A stretch of 64,000 nt of DNA. Origin: Vibrio mimicus CAIM 602 (GTDB lineage: Bacteria; Pseudomonadota; Gammaproteobacteria; Enterobacterales; Vibrionaceae). Below the pieces are notes generated by a model. The model was not told where the DNA came from. It saw nothing but the letters and a program-made list of their open reading frames with translations, and made no database searches. Below are positions 28,483 through 39,642 of the stretch, one piece after another. The stretch is taken from positions 1 through 64,000 of the forward strand of contig NZ_AOMO01000022.1 of assembly GCF_000338875.1 (NCBI RefSeq), written 5' to 3'. Both the position numbers and the translations under genes were made by a program. Positions within the stretch are counted from its first letter, which is position 1, and each line of letters starts with the position of its first letter.

Positions 28483-29334
28483 GTGAAACAGTATTTAGAA
28501 CTTTGTCAGCGCATCGTCGATCAAGGTGTTTGGGTTGAAAATGAACGCACGGCAAAACGTTGTTTGACCGTGATTAACGCCGATTTGACTTATGATGTTG
28601 GCAATAATCAGTTCCCTCTGGTAACTACACGTAAGAGTTTTTGGAAAGCGGCCGTTGCTGAGTTACTCGGCTATATTCGCGGCTACGATAATGCGGCGGA
28701 TTTCCGTCAATTAGGCACGAAAACATGGGATGCCAATGCCAACTTGAATCAGGCATGGCTGAATAATCCTTATCGTAAAGGTGAGGATGACATGGGGCGT
28801 GTTTATGGTGTTCAAGGCCGTGCTTGGGCAAAGCCGGACGGTGGGCATATCGATCAGTTGAAAAAAATTGTCGATGACCTGACTCGTGGGGTGGATGACC
28901 GAGGTGAAATTCTGAACTTCTACAATCCTGGCGAATTTCACATGGGCTGTCTGCGCCCTTGTATGTACAGCCATCACTTTTCGTTACTGGGTGATACCTT
29001 GTATCTCAACAGCACACAGCGTTCGTGTGATGTGCCGTTGGGTTTGAATTTCAATATGGTTCAGGTCTATGTGTTCCTTGCGTTGATGGCGCAGATCACA
29101 GGTAAAAAACCAGGCATGGCTTATCACAAAATCGTTAACGCACACATCTATGAAGATCAGTTGGATTTGATGCGTGATGTGCAGCTAAAACGTGAGCCGT
29201 TCCCTGCACCTCAGTTCCATATCAATCCGGAGATTAAAACTCTGCATGATTTAGAAACTTGGGTGACCCTAGATGATTTTGAAGTGACCGGATACCAGTT
29301 CCACGACGCGATTCAGTATCCTTTCTCGGTTTAA
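28483..29334 (+). CDS. thyA: Thymidylate synthase
   Basis: ThyA makes dTMP from dUMP using methylene-tetrahydrofolate. The 283-residue protein has the substrate-binding segments [13 protein letters not shown] and NAHIYEDQ. The catalytic cysteine region reads [12 protein letters not shown] rather than the more usual PPCH-x-F, a variant that departs from the E. coli form but keeps cysteines at the expected place. The start is GTG at 28483. It is the last gene of the operon before a strong terminator. Confidence 0.93.
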   Translation: MKQYLELCQRIVDQGVWVENERTAKRCLTVINADLTYDVGNNQFPLVTTRKSFWKAAVAELLGYIRGYDNAADFRQLGTKTWDANANLNQAWLNNPYRKGEDDMGRVYGVQGRAWAKPDGGHIDQLKKIVDDLTRGVDDRGEILNFYNPGEFHMGCLRPCMYSHHFSLLGDTLYLNSTQRSCDVPLGLNFNMVQVYVFLALMAQITGKKPGMAYHKIVNAHIYEDQLDLMRDVQLKREPFPAPQFHINPEIKTLHDLETWVTLDDFEVTGYQFHDAIQYPFSV

Positions 29335-29372
29335 GCCTACGTTGTTTGAGCTGGAACGAAATCAGCAAAAAT

Positions 29373-29402
29373 AAAAAAGCTCCCGATTAGGGAGCTTTTT
29401 TT
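29373..29402. terminator. Bidirectional terminator between thyA and nptA
   Basis: AAAAAAGCTCCC and GGGAGCTTTTTT pair perfectly around GATTA, with T and A runs for both convergent genes. Confidence 0.92.
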
Positions 29403-29425
29403 ATCACTTAGTGCTGGTGGAAAGC

Positions 29426-30577
29426 TTATGCAGTGAGAGCAAGAATGCTACCTGGAATCACCACAAACACACCCAGAAGATAAGCGACCACGACCATTTT
29501 GCTCTTACAAGCCAGAGCTGAAATCAATTCAGCACCTTTAATTGGCAGTTCACGTAGGAAAGGAACGCCGTAGATCAACACGGTTGCCATCAAGTTAAAG
29601 GTTAAATGAACCAAGGCAATTTGCAGGGCAAATACAGCAAACTCACCAGAAACCGCCGTTGCTGCCAGCAGGGCTGTAATACAAGTACCTATGTTGGCAC
29701 CTAAAGTGAATGGGTAGATTTCACGTACTTTCAGTACACCTGACCCCACTAGAGGAACCATTAGGCTGGTGGTAGTAGAAGACGATTGTACGAGCACTGT
29801 AACCACTGTACCTGACGCGATACCGTGCATTGGGCCACGACCGATAGCATTTTGTAGAATCTCACGAGCACGGCCAACCATTAGGCTTTTCATGAGTTTG
29901 CCCATCACAGTAATTGCCACGAAAATAGTCGCAATACCCAATACGATCAGTGTTGCACCACCGAAAGTATCACCTAATACAGAGAGTTGATTTTCAAGAC
30001 CTGTGATGATCGGCTTTGTAATCGGCTTGATGAAGTCAAAGCCTTTCATACTCATATCGCCAGTAGCAAGCAGAGGTGAAACAAGCCAGTGTGACACTTT
30101 CTCTAAAATGCCAAACATCATTTCTAAAGGTAGGAAGATCAGTACCGCTAACAGGTTAAAGAAATCGTGGATGGTGGCACTGGCAAAGGCTCGGCGAAAC
30201 TCTTCTTTACAGCGCATGTGGCCGAGGCTCACCAAAGTGTTGGTTACGGTTGTACCGATGTTGGCACCCATCACCATAGGAATTGCAGTCTCAACAGGTA
30301 AACCACCTGCTACTAAGCCCACAATGATGGAAGTTACTGTGCTTGAAGATTGGATCAGGGCGGTTGCCACTAAACCGATCATTAATCCCGCAATAGGATG
30401 AGAAGCAAATTCAAACAGGACTTTGGCTTGGTCGCCAGTTGCCCATTTAAAACCACTGCCGACCATAGCGACAGCAAGAAGTAGTAGATACAGCATGAAA
30501 GCCAAGTTTGCCCAACGCAGGCCTTTCGTTGTCAGCGAAATTGGCGCTGTTGGGGAAGTTGCTTGGTTTATCATCAT
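29426..30577 (-). CDS. nptA: NptA, Na+/phosphate cotransporter
   Basis: The 383-residue inner-membrane protein belongs to the SLC34-like Na+/Pi cotransporter family. It has two inverted repeats, each with a QSSS motif: ATALIQSSSTVTSI near residue 75 and VTVLVQSSSTTTSL near 265, the signature of NaPi-II transporters. V. cholerae NptA is a recognised phosphate transporter of this type. It faces a 391-bp gap shared with nhaR. Confidence 0.93.
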   Translation of the reverse strand: MMINQATSPTAPISLTTKGLRWANLAFMLYLLLLAVAMVGSGFKWATGDQAKVLFEFASHPIAGLMIGLVATALIQSSSTVTSIIVGLVAGGLPVETAIPMVMGANIGTTVTNTLVSLGHMRCKEEFRRAFASATIHDFFNLLAVLIFLPLEMMFGILEKVSHWLVSPLLATGDMSMKGFDFIKPITKPIITGLENQLSVLGDTFGGATLIVLGIATIFVAITVMGKLMKSLMVGRAREILQNAIGRGPMHGIASGTVVTVLVQSSSTTTSLMVPLVGSGVLKVREIYPFTLGANIGTCITALLAATAVSGEFAVFALQIALVHLTFNLMATVLIYGVPFLRELPIKGAELISALACKSKMVVVAYLLGVFVVIPGSILALTA

Positions 30578-30968
30578 TTTCTCCGTGGACCGTTGTTAAG
30601 GGTTCGGTCGGTTGTTGAATTCGAGGCCAATGCTAGAGTGGAAATATTTCACTAATATGACATTTAGGTGTAACTGATGAGTTATTCAGCAATCTTGCAG
30701 CAGACTTAAAATTTTAGTGATAGAAATGATTTTATCTTACTGTTTTTAAAAGGATAGCAAGCGTAATGCTCATCGAGGTTTGGTTGTAACAAAGTGTGTA
30801 ACGGCTTTGCTTGAAAGAAAATAGACTCTTCATTTATGACAATGGGGTGATTTGACCTATATAAAATTCAACCTAAAACGTCATTTAATTCGGTTTGTTC
30901 GAATATATTGTTGTGAAAGATCGCTTCTGTTATAAGAGAGGCAGATTTTTCAATGGGTAGAACAAACC
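30578..30968. promoter_or_regulatory. Divergent intergenic region nptA/nhaR
   Basis: This 391-bp AT-rich gap must hold the promoters of nptA and nhaR. I looked for Pho boxes and palindromes and saw only partial matches (ATGTCAT on the minus strand near 30660), not enough to claim. No ORF with a good start is present. Confidence 0.5.
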
Positions 30969-31859
30969 ATGTCTCATCTTAACTACAATCATCTTTATTA
31001 CTTTTGGATGGTATGCAAACAAGGCTCTGTCACCAAAGCGGCAGATGCGCTATTTCTAACGCCACAAACGGTGACTGGGCAAATTAAAGCCTTGGAAGAT
31101 CGGCTAGACGGTAAACTAACCAAGCGTAATGGACGTAATATTGAGCCGACCGAATTAGGGCAGTTAGTCTTTAAATATGCGGATCGCATGTTCGGTCTGA
31201 GTTATGAGATGTTAGATATCGTCAACTACAGTCAACGTTCAAACTTGCTGTTTGATGTAGGTGTGGCGGATGCTTTATCAAAACGATTAGTCAGCAAAAT
31301 TCTGCTTACTTCGGTTCCGGGCGATAACCGAATTCATTTACGCTGTTTTGAATCAACCCACGAAATGCTGTTAGAGCAGCTCTCACAACACAAACTGGAC
31401 ATGATCTTATCGGATTGTCCTGTTGACTCGAGTCAAAGCCCCGGTCTTTTCAGCAAAAAGCTGGGTGAAAGCCGGATGAGCTTTTTTAGCTTTGGAGAGG
31501 TTGACTTCGCCCCGTTTCCAGCCGTCTTAGAAAGTAAAAAGCTGTTGGTGCCGGGCAGCCGTACTGCAATGGGGCGTAAAGTGAGGCAATGGTTTGATCG
31601 CCAAGGTCTACAACCGCATATTCTCGGCGAGTTTGATGATTCTGCTCTAATGAAAGCATTCGCTATTTATAACAGCGCTGCGGTATTTATGGCGCCTTCA
31701 TTTTATGTTTCTGAGGTGGATGCTGAGTCCTCATTAAAACTGATCGGACATGTGGATGAGATCAAAGAAGAGTATTATGTCATCTTCGCGGAACGTATGA
31801 TCCAACATCCAGCAGTAAAAAATGTGTGTGATGCAGATTTTACTAACTTGTTTTTATAA
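30969..31859 (+). CDS. nhaR: NhaR, LysR-family activator of the Na+/H+ antiporter gene
   Basis: The 296-residue LysR-type regulator begins [20 protein letters not shown], almost the E. coli NhaR N-terminus, with the helix-turn-helix around [19 protein letters not shown]. NhaR responds to Na+ and activates nhaA in enterics. No nhaA lies next to it here; its neighbour is a Na+-dependent phosphate transporter. A substrate-type domain follows to the C-terminus. Confidence 0.9.
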   Translation: MSHLNYNHLYYFWMVCKQGSVTKAADALFLTPQTVTGQIKALEDRLDGKLTKRNGRNIEPTELGQLVFKYADRMFGLSYEMLDIVNYSQRSNLLFDVGVADALSKRLVSKILLTSVPGDNRIHLRCFESTHEMLLEQLSQHKLDMILSDCPVDSSQSPGLFSKKLGESRMSFFSFGEVDFAPFPAVLESKKLLVPGSRTAMGRKVRQWFDRQGLQPHILGEFDDSALMKAFAIYNSAAVFMAPSFYVSEVDAESSLKLIGHVDEIKEEYYVIFAERMIQHPAVKNVCDADFTNLFL

Positions 31860-32081
31860 ATAATTATCACTGTTAAGCAGTAGATCACTACCCAACGATA
31901 AGTTAAAACAATAAACTAGCGCTCTTGATTAGTTTTTTATCATTATCAGCGAGTTTTCTCCGCTTTAACTGTTCCGGTGCACCATTATCACTTAGCCGAT
32001 GTCGATCATCGGAGATTAGAACCACAGAGAGAAGTGAATGGAAACGCTGGGATTAAAATGCCGTATTAAAGGGGGCTATTA

Positions 32082-32378
32082 ATGAATCTCCAAGAGATGG
32101 AAAAAAATTCTGCTAAAGCGGTGGTACTGCTCAAAGCGATGGCGAATGAGCGGCGACTACAAATTTTGTGTATGTTACTGGACAATGAATTGTCTGTGGG
32201 TGAACTGAGCAGTCGTTTGGCACTTAGCCAGTCTGCGCTCTCCCAACATTTGGCATGGTTGCGTCGTGATGGATTGGTGAACACTCGTAAAGAAGCACAA
32301 ACCGTTTATTACACACTGAGCAGTGCAGAAGTAAAAGCCATGATTGAGCTTCTACATCGTCTTTATTGTCAGAGCTAG
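32082..32378 (+). CDS. hlyU: HlyU, ArsR-family activator of virulence genes
   Basis: The 98-residue winged-helix protein has the ArsR-type DNA-binding region LSVGELSSRLALSQSALSQH followed by LAWLRRDGLVNTR. It lacks the metal-binding CxC of ArsR sensors in helix 3. The match to V. cholerae HlyU, which activates the haemolysin gene hlyA and related loci, is by recognised sequence and its place upstream of rpsT. AAGGGGG lies seven bases before the start. It shares a terminator with rpsT. Confidence 0.9.
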   Translation: MNLQEMEKNSAKAVVLLKAMANERRLQILCMLLDNELSVGELSSRLALSQSALSQHLAWLRRDGLVNTRKEAQTVYYTLSSAEVKAMIELLHRLYCQS

Positions 32379-32430
32379 GATTGCCAGAACTCAATTCGAT
32401 TTTTGGTAGATTGGTAGAAAAAAGGCAATA

Positions 32431-32456
32431 AAAAAACCGGCATAGGCCGGTTTTTT
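32431..32456. terminator. Bidirectional terminator between hlyU and rpsT
   Basis: AAAAAACCGGC and GCCGGTTTTTT pair perfectly around ATAG, with T runs both ways. Confidence 0.92.
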
Positions 32457-32477
32457 GTTGCTGATGATCAAACTCTA

Positions 32478-32738
32478 TTACAGAGCGTTGATAGCAGCAA
32501 AGAAGCGAGACTTGTGACGAGCTGCTTTATTCTTGTGAATAAGGCCTTTAGTCGCCATACGGTCTAGGATTGGTGTAACTACAGCGAATGCAGCAGTTGC
32601 AGCTTCTTTGTCGCCAGCAGCGATTGCAGCAACAGTTTTCTTCATGTAAGTGCGCATCATAGAACGACGGCTAGCATTGTGCTGGCGACGTTTCTCAGCT
32701 TGGATAGCGCGCTTCTTAGCAGATTTGTTATTTGCCAA
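32478..32738 (-). CDS. rpsT: Ribosomal protein bS20
   Basis: S20 is a small basic protein of the 30S subunit. The 86-residue product ([20 protein letters not shown]...) has the typical lysine- and arginine-rich N-terminus. The start is TTG at 32738, a rare initiator also used by E. coli rpsT, where it takes part in autoregulation. GGGAG lies eight bases upstream and supports this start over the TTG five codons earlier. Confidence 0.95.
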
Positions 32739-32995
32739 GGGTCTAACTCCCAAAAACTTAGTTCGGTGACATTTTAAGGGCGGGAAATATCCCCGATTTG
32801 CTCTTTAATGTCAAATGATTTGTGCAAAAACCCAACTGAACCAAACAAACTTGGTATCGAAGAGCCTTCGCGGTTAAGATGGCGGGGATTCTATCAGCAT
32901 TTTTTTACCAATGCTAATACTTATCTGATCTCACTATGACATTCTTACCCTTTCGAATCAGATAATGCGGCTTTGATTCTTTATTCGAGGTTACC

Positions 32996-34558
32996 GTGAG
33001 TAAACGCTTACTCAAGTCTGGCATGATTGTAAGTGCTATGACTTTGATTTCTCGTGTTTTAGGTTTGGTGCGCGATGTGGTTGTGGCCAATTTGATGGGT
33101 GCAGGCGCGAGCGCTGACGTATTCTTTTTTGCCAACCGAATTCCCAATTTTTTACGCCGATTATTTGCAGAAGGTGCCTTTTCTCAGGCGTTTGTCCCTG
33201 TATTAACCGAGTATCATGCCTCTGGAGACATGAATAAAACTCGAGAGTTGATCGCGCGTGCTTCCGGTACATTGGGCGTTCTAGTCTCGATAGTCACCTT
33301 AATTGGGGTACTCGGCTCTGGTGCGGTGACCGCGTTATTTGGTGCTGGCTGGTTTCTTGACTGGCTCAATGGTGGCCCTGCTGCAGGAAAGTTTGAGTTA
33401 GCTAGCTTGTTGCTGAAAATAACTTTTCCTTATTTATGGTTTATCACCTTTGTTGCGCTTTCTGGTGCCATTTTAAATACCTTAGGTAAGTTCGCAGTTT
33501 CATCTTTCACCCCTGTTTTCTTGAATGTGATGATGATCCTCTGTGCTTTGTATCTCTCGCCAAATCTAGAACAGCCTGAAGTTGGTCTGGCAATTGGTGT
33601 ATTTTTAGGTGGTTTAGTACAGTTTTTATTCCAACTGCCTTTTTTAATCAAAGCCGGAGTGCTAGTTAGGCCAAAATGGGGGTGGAAAGATCCTGGTGTG
33701 GTGAAAATTCGCACACTGATGATCCCGGCGCTGTTTGGTGTTTCTGTTAGCCAAATCAACCTATTGTTTGATTCTTTTGTGGCCAGTTTTCTGCAAACTG
33801 GTTCAATCAGTTGGCTTTATTACTCAGATCGCTTGTTGGAGTTTCCCCTCGGTTTATTTGGTATTGCGATTGCGACGGTGATATTGCCTGCTTTGTCGCG
33901 CAAGCATGTTGATGCTCATAGTGATGGATTTGCCCATACCATGGATTGGGGGGTTCGCATGGTTACTTTCTTGGGGATCCCTGCAATGCTCGGTCTTATG
34001 GTGTTGGCTAAACCGATGCTGATGGTGCTGTTTATGCGTGGTGAATTTACGCCAAGTGATGTGGATCAAGCGTCTTATTCTCTGTTGGCTTACTCATCTG
34101 GGTTGCTGAGCTTTATGCTGATCAAAGTGTTAGCGCCTGGCTACTATTCGCGTCAAGACACTAAAACCCCGGTACGCTATGGCATTATCGCTATGGTGAG
34201 CAACATAATACTCAACGCTATTTTTGCTTGGTTTTATGGTTATGTAGGATTAGCGGTAGCGACTTCGATGTCGGCTTTCCTCAATATGGCTCTGCTTTAT
34301 GGTGGTTTGCACCGCCAAGGTGTTTATCTGCTGACCAGTAAAACCGTGTGGTTTGTTGCTCGCCTTGCTTTAGCTGGCGCTGTAATGACTGGGGTTATTT
34401 TGTGGCAACTAGAGAGTATGGCGACCTGGTTGACCTGGGGCATTAGTCAGCGAGTGCTGATGCTGACGTGGCTAATCGGTATTGGTGCAGCAAGTTATCT
34501 TGCGATTTTGCTGTTACTGGGAATTCGCCTCAAAGATTTAAAAGCGGCGACAGAGTAG
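32996..34558 (+). CDS. murJ: MurJ, lipid II flippase
   Basis: MurJ (formerly MviN) flips the peptidoglycan precursor lipid II across the inner membrane. The 520-residue protein has about 14 membrane segments and the conserved N-terminal segment SRVLGLVRDVVVANLMGAG and FFFANRIPNFLRRLFAEGAF. The start is GTG at 32996 after GAGG. It begins the murJ-ribF-ileS-lspA-fkpB-ispH run, in the same order as in other vibrios. Confidence 0.95.
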   Translation: MSKRLLKSGMIVSAMTLISRVLGLVRDVVVANLMGAGASADVFFFANRIPNFLRRLFAEGAFSQAFVPVLTEYHASGDMNKTRELIARASGTLGVLVSIVTLIGVLGSGAVTALFGAGWFLDWLNGGPAAGKFELASLLLKITFPYLWFITFVALSGAILNTLGKFAVSSFTPVFLNVMMILCALYLSPNLEQPEVGLAIGVFLGGLVQFLFQLPFLIKAGVLVRPKWGWKDPGVVKIRTLMIPALFGVSVSQINLLFDSFVASFLQTGSISWLYYSDRLLEFPLGLFGIAIATVILPALSRKHVDAHSDGFAHTMDWGVRMVTFLGIPAMLGLMVLAKPMLMVLFMRGEFTPSDVDQASYSLLAYSSGLLSFMLIKVLAPGYYSRQDTKTPVRYGIIAMVSNIILNAIFAWFYGYVGLAVATSMSAFLNMALLYGGLHRQGVYLLTSKTVWFVARLALAGAVMTGVILWQLESMATWLTWGISQRVLMLTWLIGIGAASYLAILLLLGIRLKDLKAATE

Positions 34559-34626
34559 CGAGCTTTAGGTATAATCCGCCAGTTTCGCACCATGAGAATG
34601 AAAATATAGGTTTTAAGCATCTTCCG

Positions 34627-35595
34627 ATGGAATTAATTCGCGGTATTCATAACATTCAATCTCGCCATCACGGCTGTGTATTGACGATTGGCAATTTTGA
34701 TGGTGTTCATCTAGGTCATCAGCAGGTGCTCAGTCAAGTGGTGCAGCGTGCCCAGCAGATGGGGTTGCCTTCGGTAGTGATGACGTTTGAGCCTCAGCCA
34801 TTAGAGCTGTTTGCTAAACAACAAGCGCCAGCTCGTTTAACTCGTCTACGCGACAAATTTGTCCAATTGAGCAAACTTGGCGTTGATCGGTTGTTGTGCG
34901 TCAATTTTAATCATCATTTTGCCCAATTAGATGCCCACACTTTTATTCGTGACTTGTTGGTCACCTGTTTGGGTGTTAAGTTTCTGGTAGTTGGTGATGA
35001 TTTCTGCTTCGGTAAAGAGCGCAAAGGCAATTTCGCTCTGTTGCAGCAAGCGGGTCAAGCATTCGGTTTTGAGGTCGTCAGCACCCAAAGTTTCTGTTTG
35101 CAACAACAGCGAGTGAGCAGTACCGCGATTCGTGAGGCTTTAGCTGCCGATGAGTTGACTAGCGCAGCCGATATGTTGGGGCGTAACTACAGCATCAGTG
35201 GTCGTGTTTCTCATGGCCAAAAACTGGGTCGAACTATAGGGTTTCCAACCGCTAATATTCCACTTAAACGCTGTGTATCTCCGGTTTCAGGTGTGTATGT
35301 GGTTGAAGCGTATGGTTTAGGTCAAACGCCTATCGGAGGGGTTGCCAATATTGGTAATCGCCCGACGGTTGATGGCATTCGCCAACAGCTTGAAGTGCAC
35401 TTTTTTGACTTCCAAGGCAACCTGTATGGTAAGCAGTTGGAAGTCGCGCTTTTGCACAAATTACGTGATGAGCGCAAATTCGCCTCTTTTGAGGCATTAA
35501 AGCAACAAATTGAATTGGATGCTGAAGCAGCAAGGGTGTGGCTGCGTCAGCTTAAGGGTTGTTCGGTTGATTCCACCAAGCAACAACATGTCTAA
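34627..35595 (+). CDS. ribF: RibF, bifunctional riboflavin kinase/FAD synthetase
   Basis: RibF turns riboflavin into FMN and then FAD. The 322-residue protein has the nucleotidyl-transferase motif TIGNFDGVHLGHQ at the N-terminus and the flavokinase domain at the C-terminus (GRTIGFPTANIPL and GVANIGNRPTV). The start at 34627 (MELIRGIHNIQS) is chosen by family fit; the open frame reaches back into murJ but that part is not conserved. It lies 30 bases before ileS. Confidence 0.93.
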   Translation: MELIRGIHNIQSRHHGCVLTIGNFDGVHLGHQQVLSQVVQRAQQMGLPSVVMTFEPQPLELFAKQQAPARLTRLRDKFVQLSKLGVDRLLCVNFNHHFAQLDAHTFIRDLLVTCLGVKFLVVGDDFCFGKERKGNFALLQQAGQAFGFEVVSTQSFCLQQQRVSSTAIREALAADELTSAADMLGRNYSISGRVSHGQKLGRTIGFPTANIPLKRCVSPVSGVYVVEAYGLGQTPIGGVANIGNRPTVDGIRQQLEVHFFDFQGNLYGKQLEVALLHKLRDERKFASFEALKQQIELDAEAARVWLRQLKGCSVDSTKQQHV

Positions 35596-35625
35596 CTTCG
35601 CCCAATATAACGGAATTAAGAATCG

Positions 35626-38475
35626 ATGAGTGAGTATAAAGATACCCTGAACCTTCCTGAAACAGGGTTTCCAATGCGCGGCGATCTGGCCAAACGCGAG
35701 CCAGAAATGCTGCAACGTTGGTATCAAGAAGATCTGTACGGTGCGATCCGTCAGGCTAAAAAAGGCAAAAAATCTTTCGTATTGCACGATGGCCCTCCTT
35801 ACGCCAACGGTGATATTCATATTGGCCACGCTCTGAACAAGATTCTTAAAGACGTCATTATTAAATCCAAAACCCTTTCTGGTTTTGATGCGCCTTATGT
35901 ACCTGGTTGGGATTGCCACGGTCTGCCTATCGAGTTGATGGTAGAGAAAAAAGTGGGTAAGCCGGGACAAAAAGTGACCGCTGCTGAATTCCGTGAAAAA
36001 TGTCGTGAATACGCGGCAGGCCAAGTTGAAGGCCAAAAAGAGAGCTTCAAACGTCTTGGCATCATGGGTGAGTGGGATAAACCTTACCGCACGATGGACT
36101 TCGTAACCGAAGCCAACATCATCCGTGCACTAGGCAAAATTGCTGACAACGGCCACTTGCTGAAAGGTTTTAAACCGGTTCACTGGTGTACTGACTGTGG
36201 TTCAGCACTGGCTGAGGCAGAAGTTGAGTACAAAAACAAAGTTTCTCCTTCGATTGACGTTCGTTTTAAAGCTGCTGATGAAGCGGCGGTACTGGCTAAG
36301 TTTGGTCTGAATGCTGGTCATGAAGGCAAAGGCGACGTGTCGATCGTTATCTGGACAACGACACCTTGGACGCTACCTGCAAACCGTGCAGTGTGTCTGC
36401 GTGAAGATTTAGAGTACGTACTGATCCAAGTTGAAGGTGAGCAACCAGAGCGCATTATCGTGGCTTCTGAGCTGGCAAAATCTGTGATGGATCGTGCAGG
36501 CATTGAGCACTTCCACAACCTTGGCTTTGCGAAAGGTGAGGATCTTGAACTGGTTCAGTTCCAGCATCCATTTTACGCCTTCACTGTGCCTGCCATTTTG
36601 GGCGATCACGTCACGACCGATTCAGGTACTGGTGTGGTACATACTGCGCCTGGTCACGGTCAAGAAGACTTTGCAGTAGGCCAAAAATACGGTCTAGAAG
36701 TAGCGAACCCTGTAGGTTCAAACGGCGTGTATCTTTCTGATACTGAGCTGTTTGCGGGTCAACACGTATTCAAAGCCAATGACTCAGTGTTGGAAGTGCT
36801 AAAAGAAAAAGGCGCGCTGCTGCATCATCATGCGTATGAGCACAGCTACCCGCACTGCTGGCGCCACAAAACGCCGATCATCTTCCGTGCGACACCACAA
36901 TGGTTCGTATCCATGGAACAAGCAGGTCTGCGTGAACAAGCTCTGACAGCGATCAAAGGCGTACAATGGATGCCAGATTGGGGTCAAAGCCGTATCGAAG
37001 GTATGGTGGCTGGTCGCCCAGAGTGGTGTATCTCTCGTCAACGTACTTGGGGCGTGCCAATTGCACTTTTCGTTCACAAAGAAACCGCTGAACTGCATCC
37101 AAACAGCGCTGAGCTGATTGAGAAAGTGGCACAACTGGTTGAGCAAAAAGGCATTCAAGCATGGTGGGATCTTGATTCTGCTGAGCTGCTTGGTGCAGAA
37201 GATGCGGCCAACTATGAGAAAGTTCTGGATACGCTAGATGTATGGTTTGACTCAGGGGTGACTCACTCTGCGGTTGTGGATGCGCGTAGCGAATTCAACG
37301 GCGCAGAAGCGGATATGTACCTAGAGGGTTCAGACCAGCACCGTGGTTGGTTCCAATCATCACTGATCTCTTCTGTGGCGATGAAAGGCAAAGCGCCTTA
37401 CAAAGAAGTATTGACGCATGGCTTCGTGGTTGATGGTCAAGGTCGTAAGATGTCGAAATCGATCGGTAACGTGGTTTCTCCACAAGATGTGACCAACAAG
37501 CTGGGTGCTGACATTCTGCGTCTGTGGGTTGCTTCAACCGATTACACTGGTGAAGTTGCGGTATCAGATGAGATCCTCAAGCGTTCTGCGGATGCGTACC
37601 GTCGTATTCGTAACACAGCCCGCTTCTTCCTTGCGAACCTGAACGGTTTCAACCCAACCACAGACATTATTCCTGTTGAAGAAATGGTGGCGCTGGATCG
37701 TTGGGCGGTAGGTCGCGCACTGGCTGCTCAACAAGAAATCATCCAAGCGTATCAGGATTACAACCTGCACGCGGTCGTACAGCGTTTGATGAACTTCTGT
37801 TCTATCGAGATGGGCTCTTTCTATCTGGATGTGATCAAAGACCGTCAATACACAGCGAAACGTGGTGGCCATGCACAGCGTAGCTGTCAAACCGCACTGT
37901 TCTTCATCGTTGAAGCTCTGGTTCGTTGGATGGCGCCTATCATGTCATTCACTGCAGACGAAATTTGGAACGCAATGCCAGCGCAGAAAGCGGACGGCAG
38001 CGCACGTGACAAGTTTGTGTTTACCACTGAATGGTTCGATGGCCTGTTTGGTCTGGCAGAGGGTGAAGAGCTGAACAACGCGTTCTGGAATGACATTCAG
38101 AAAGTGCGTGGCTCAGTCAACAAACTGCTAGAAAACGCCCGTAACGAAAAACTGATCGGTGGTTCACTGCAAGCAGAATTAGTACTGTTTGCGGATGATG
38201 CACTGGCGAGCAAGCTGGCGAAACTGGGCGATGAGCTGCGTTTTGTCCTGCTGACTTCAAAAGCAGTGGTGAAACCACTGGCTGAGAAGAGTGAGTCTGC
38301 GCACGCAACAGATATTGATGGCCTGTTTGTTCAAGTGAACAAAACGGAAGCTGAGAAGTGTGACCGTTGCTGGCACCACACTCCTGATGTAGGCACGATT
38401 GCTGGTCACACTACGATTTGTGGCCGCTGTGTGTCTAACGTCGAGGGTGAAGGTGAAGTACGCAAGTTTGCGTAA
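35626..38475 (+). CDS. ileS: Isoleucyl-tRNA synthetase
   Basis: The enzyme charges tRNA-Ile and edits misactivated valine. The 949-residue class I protein has the HIGH motif ([11 protein letters not shown]), an editing domain ([15 protein letters not shown]) and KMSKS ([11 protein letters not shown]). The C-terminus has a zinc-binding CDRCWHH...CGRC pair. Its length is near E. coli IleS (938). It is followed by lspA after 15 bases. Confidence 0.96.
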   Translation: MSEYKDTLNLPETGFPMRGDLAKREPEMLQRWYQEDLYGAIRQAKKGKKSFVLHDGPPYANGDIHIGHALNKILKDVIIKSKTLSGFDAPYVPGWDCHGLPIELMVEKKVGKPGQKVTAAEFREKCREYAAGQVEGQKESFKRLGIMGEWDKPYRTMDFVTEANIIRALGKIADNGHLLKGFKPVHWCTDCGSALAEAEVEYKNKVSPSIDVRFKAADEAAVLAKFGLNAGHEGKGDVSIVIWTTTPWTLPANRAVCLREDLEYVLIQVEGEQPERIIVASELAKSVMDRAGIEHFHNLGFAKGEDLELVQFQHPFYAFTVPAILGDHVTTDSGTGVVHTAPGHGQEDFAVGQKYGLEVANPVGSNGVYLSDTELFAGQHVFKANDSVLEVLKEKGALLHHHAYEHSYPHCWRHKTPIIFRATPQWFVSMEQAGLREQALTAIKGVQWMPDWGQSRIEGMVAGRPEWCISRQRTWGVPIALFVHKETAELHPNSAELIEKVAQLVEQKGIQAWWDLDSAELLGAEDAANYEKVLDTLDVWFDSGVTHSAVVDARSEFNGAEADMYLEGSDQHRGWFQSSLISSVAMKGKAPYKEVLTHGFVVDGQGRKMSKSIGNVVSPQDVTNKLGADILRLWVASTDYTGEVAVSDEILKRSADAYRRIRNTARFFLANLNGFNPTTDIIPVEEMVALDRWAVGRALAAQQEIIQAYQDYNLHAVVQRLMNFCSIEMGSFYLDVIKDRQYTAKRGGHAQRSCQTALFFIVEALVRWMAPIMSFTADEIWNAMPAQKADGSARDKFVFTTEWFDGLFGLAEGEELNNAFWNDIQKVRGSVNKLLENARNEKLIGGSLQAELVLFADDALASKLAKLGDELRFVLLTSKAVVKPLAEKSESAHATDIDGLFVQVNKTEAEKCDRCWHHTPDVGTIAGHTTICGRCVSNVEGEGEVRKFA

Positions 38476-38490
38476 CTTAGGCTGATAGCA

Positions 38491-39006
38491 ATGTCGAATT
38501 CGTCACTGACTCTCAAACAATCTGGATTGCGCTGGCTGTGGCTGGCGCTTCTAGTGTTCATCGCAGACATTACGATCAAGTTAATTGTGATGGATAAGAT
38601 GGGCTATGGCTGGGCAAACCGAATTGAGGTGCTGCCTTTCTTTAACCTGCTTTATGTACATAACTACGGTGCTGCGTTTAGCTTTCTGAGTGATCAGGAA
38701 GGGTGGCAGCGTTGGTTGTTTACTGGCATTGCCTTTGTGGTAACAGGGATGCTCGCGTATTGGATGCGCCGCCTACCTGCGACCGATAAATGGAATAATA
38801 TTGCCTACGCACTGATCATCGGTGGCGCAGTGGGTAATGTGTTCGATCGCATCGTGCATGGTTTTGTGGTCGATTATCTCGATTTTTATTGGGGTACTTA
38901 CCATTGGCCAGCGTTCAATCTAGCGGATAGCGCGATCTGTATCGGTGCCGCGATGATCATCTTAGATGGGTTTCTTGCGAAGAAAAGCTCGCCTAGCCAA
39001 TCTTAA
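38491..39006 (+). CDS. lspA: LspA, lipoprotein signal peptidase (signal peptidase II)
   Basis: LspA cuts the signal peptide from diacylated prolipoproteins, acting after Lgt. The 171-residue protein has four membrane segments and the aspartate-protease motifs [11 protein letters not shown] and [10 protein letters not shown] ... [11 protein letters not shown], with the two catalytic aspartates. It follows ileS and is itself followed by a terminator, so fkpB and ispH may also have their own promoter. Confidence 0.95.
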   Translation: MSNSSLTLKQSGLRWLWLALLVFIADITIKLIVMDKMGYGWANRIEVLPFFNLLYVHNYGAAFSFLSDQEGWQRWLFTGIAFVVTGMLAYWMRRLPATDKWNNIAYALIIGGAVGNVFDRIVHGFVVDYLDFYWGTYHWPAFNLADSAICIGAAMIILDGFLAKKSSPSQS

Positions 39007-39048
39007 GCGTGTTGCTCTACGGCAAACTGAACAAGGTAAATAACCACA

Positions 39049-39080
39049 AGCGCCGTCCGTTGATTCGGAGGGCGCTTTTT
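39049..39080 (+). terminator. Terminator between lspA and fkpB
   Basis: AGCGCCGTCCG and CGGAGGGCGCT form an imperfect GC-rich stem, followed by a run of T (39076-39080). Confidence 0.8.
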
Positions 39081-39174
39081 ACTATAAAGGCTGTGCTTTT
39101 GGTCAGCCATTTTCCGCGCTTGTTGAGCGGTGTTCGTCAAATAGTTCGTCAAACGATAACAAGGTAGTGATAAC

Positions 39175-39608
39175 GTGAACCCTATTGCCCCTAATTCTGC
39201 AGTTACTCTGCACTTTACGATTAAGCTCAAAGATGGCTCACTCGCCGATAGTACTCATAATCAAGGAAAACCGGCCAAGTTGGTGATGGGGGATGGCAGC
39301 CTAAGCCCGAACTTTGAACAGTGTTTGCTTGGTATGCTGCCGGGTGAAAAAAAATTGGTTTCTCTCGCCGCGCAAGATGCGTTTGGCGCACCTAATCCTG
39401 ATCACATTCATTATATGGATCGCAGTAAGTTTATCGGTGGCGATCTGGAATTAGAGGTAGGCACTATCATGGCTTTTAGTGGCCAGATGGTATGGAAATT
39501 CCGGGCATCATTACTGAAATTGCCGGCGATTCTGTCACGGTCGACTTTAACCATCCTCTCGCAGGTCAAGACATCACCTTTGATGTTGAGATCTTGTCTG
39601 TTGAGTGA
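39175..39608 (+). pseudogene. fkpB: FkpB (SlpA), FKBP-type peptidyl-prolyl isomerase, frameshifted in this sequence
   Basis: FkpB is a short SlyD-like FKBP that helps proline isomerisation. From GTG at 39175 the frame reads normally to GTIMAFSG, with the family pattern NSAVTLHFTIKLKDGS and GMLPGEKK. At 39481-39484 GGCCAGATGG should be GGCCCAGATGG. With the missing C restored it continues [20 protein letters not shown] and ends at TGA 39606-39608 (144 residues), matching the E. coli C-terminal pattern DFNHPLAGQ. As written it runs out of frame to 39633. The gene order ileS-lspA-fkpB-ispH is standard. Confidence 0.9.
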
Positions 39609-39642
39609 CTTTCCTTACAATAGCCAACCATAACGACTAGCA

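Noticed and set aside
30640..30690. Pho box before nptA
   Set aside because: ATGTCAT occurs once, but the second half-site is not at the required 11-bp spacing.
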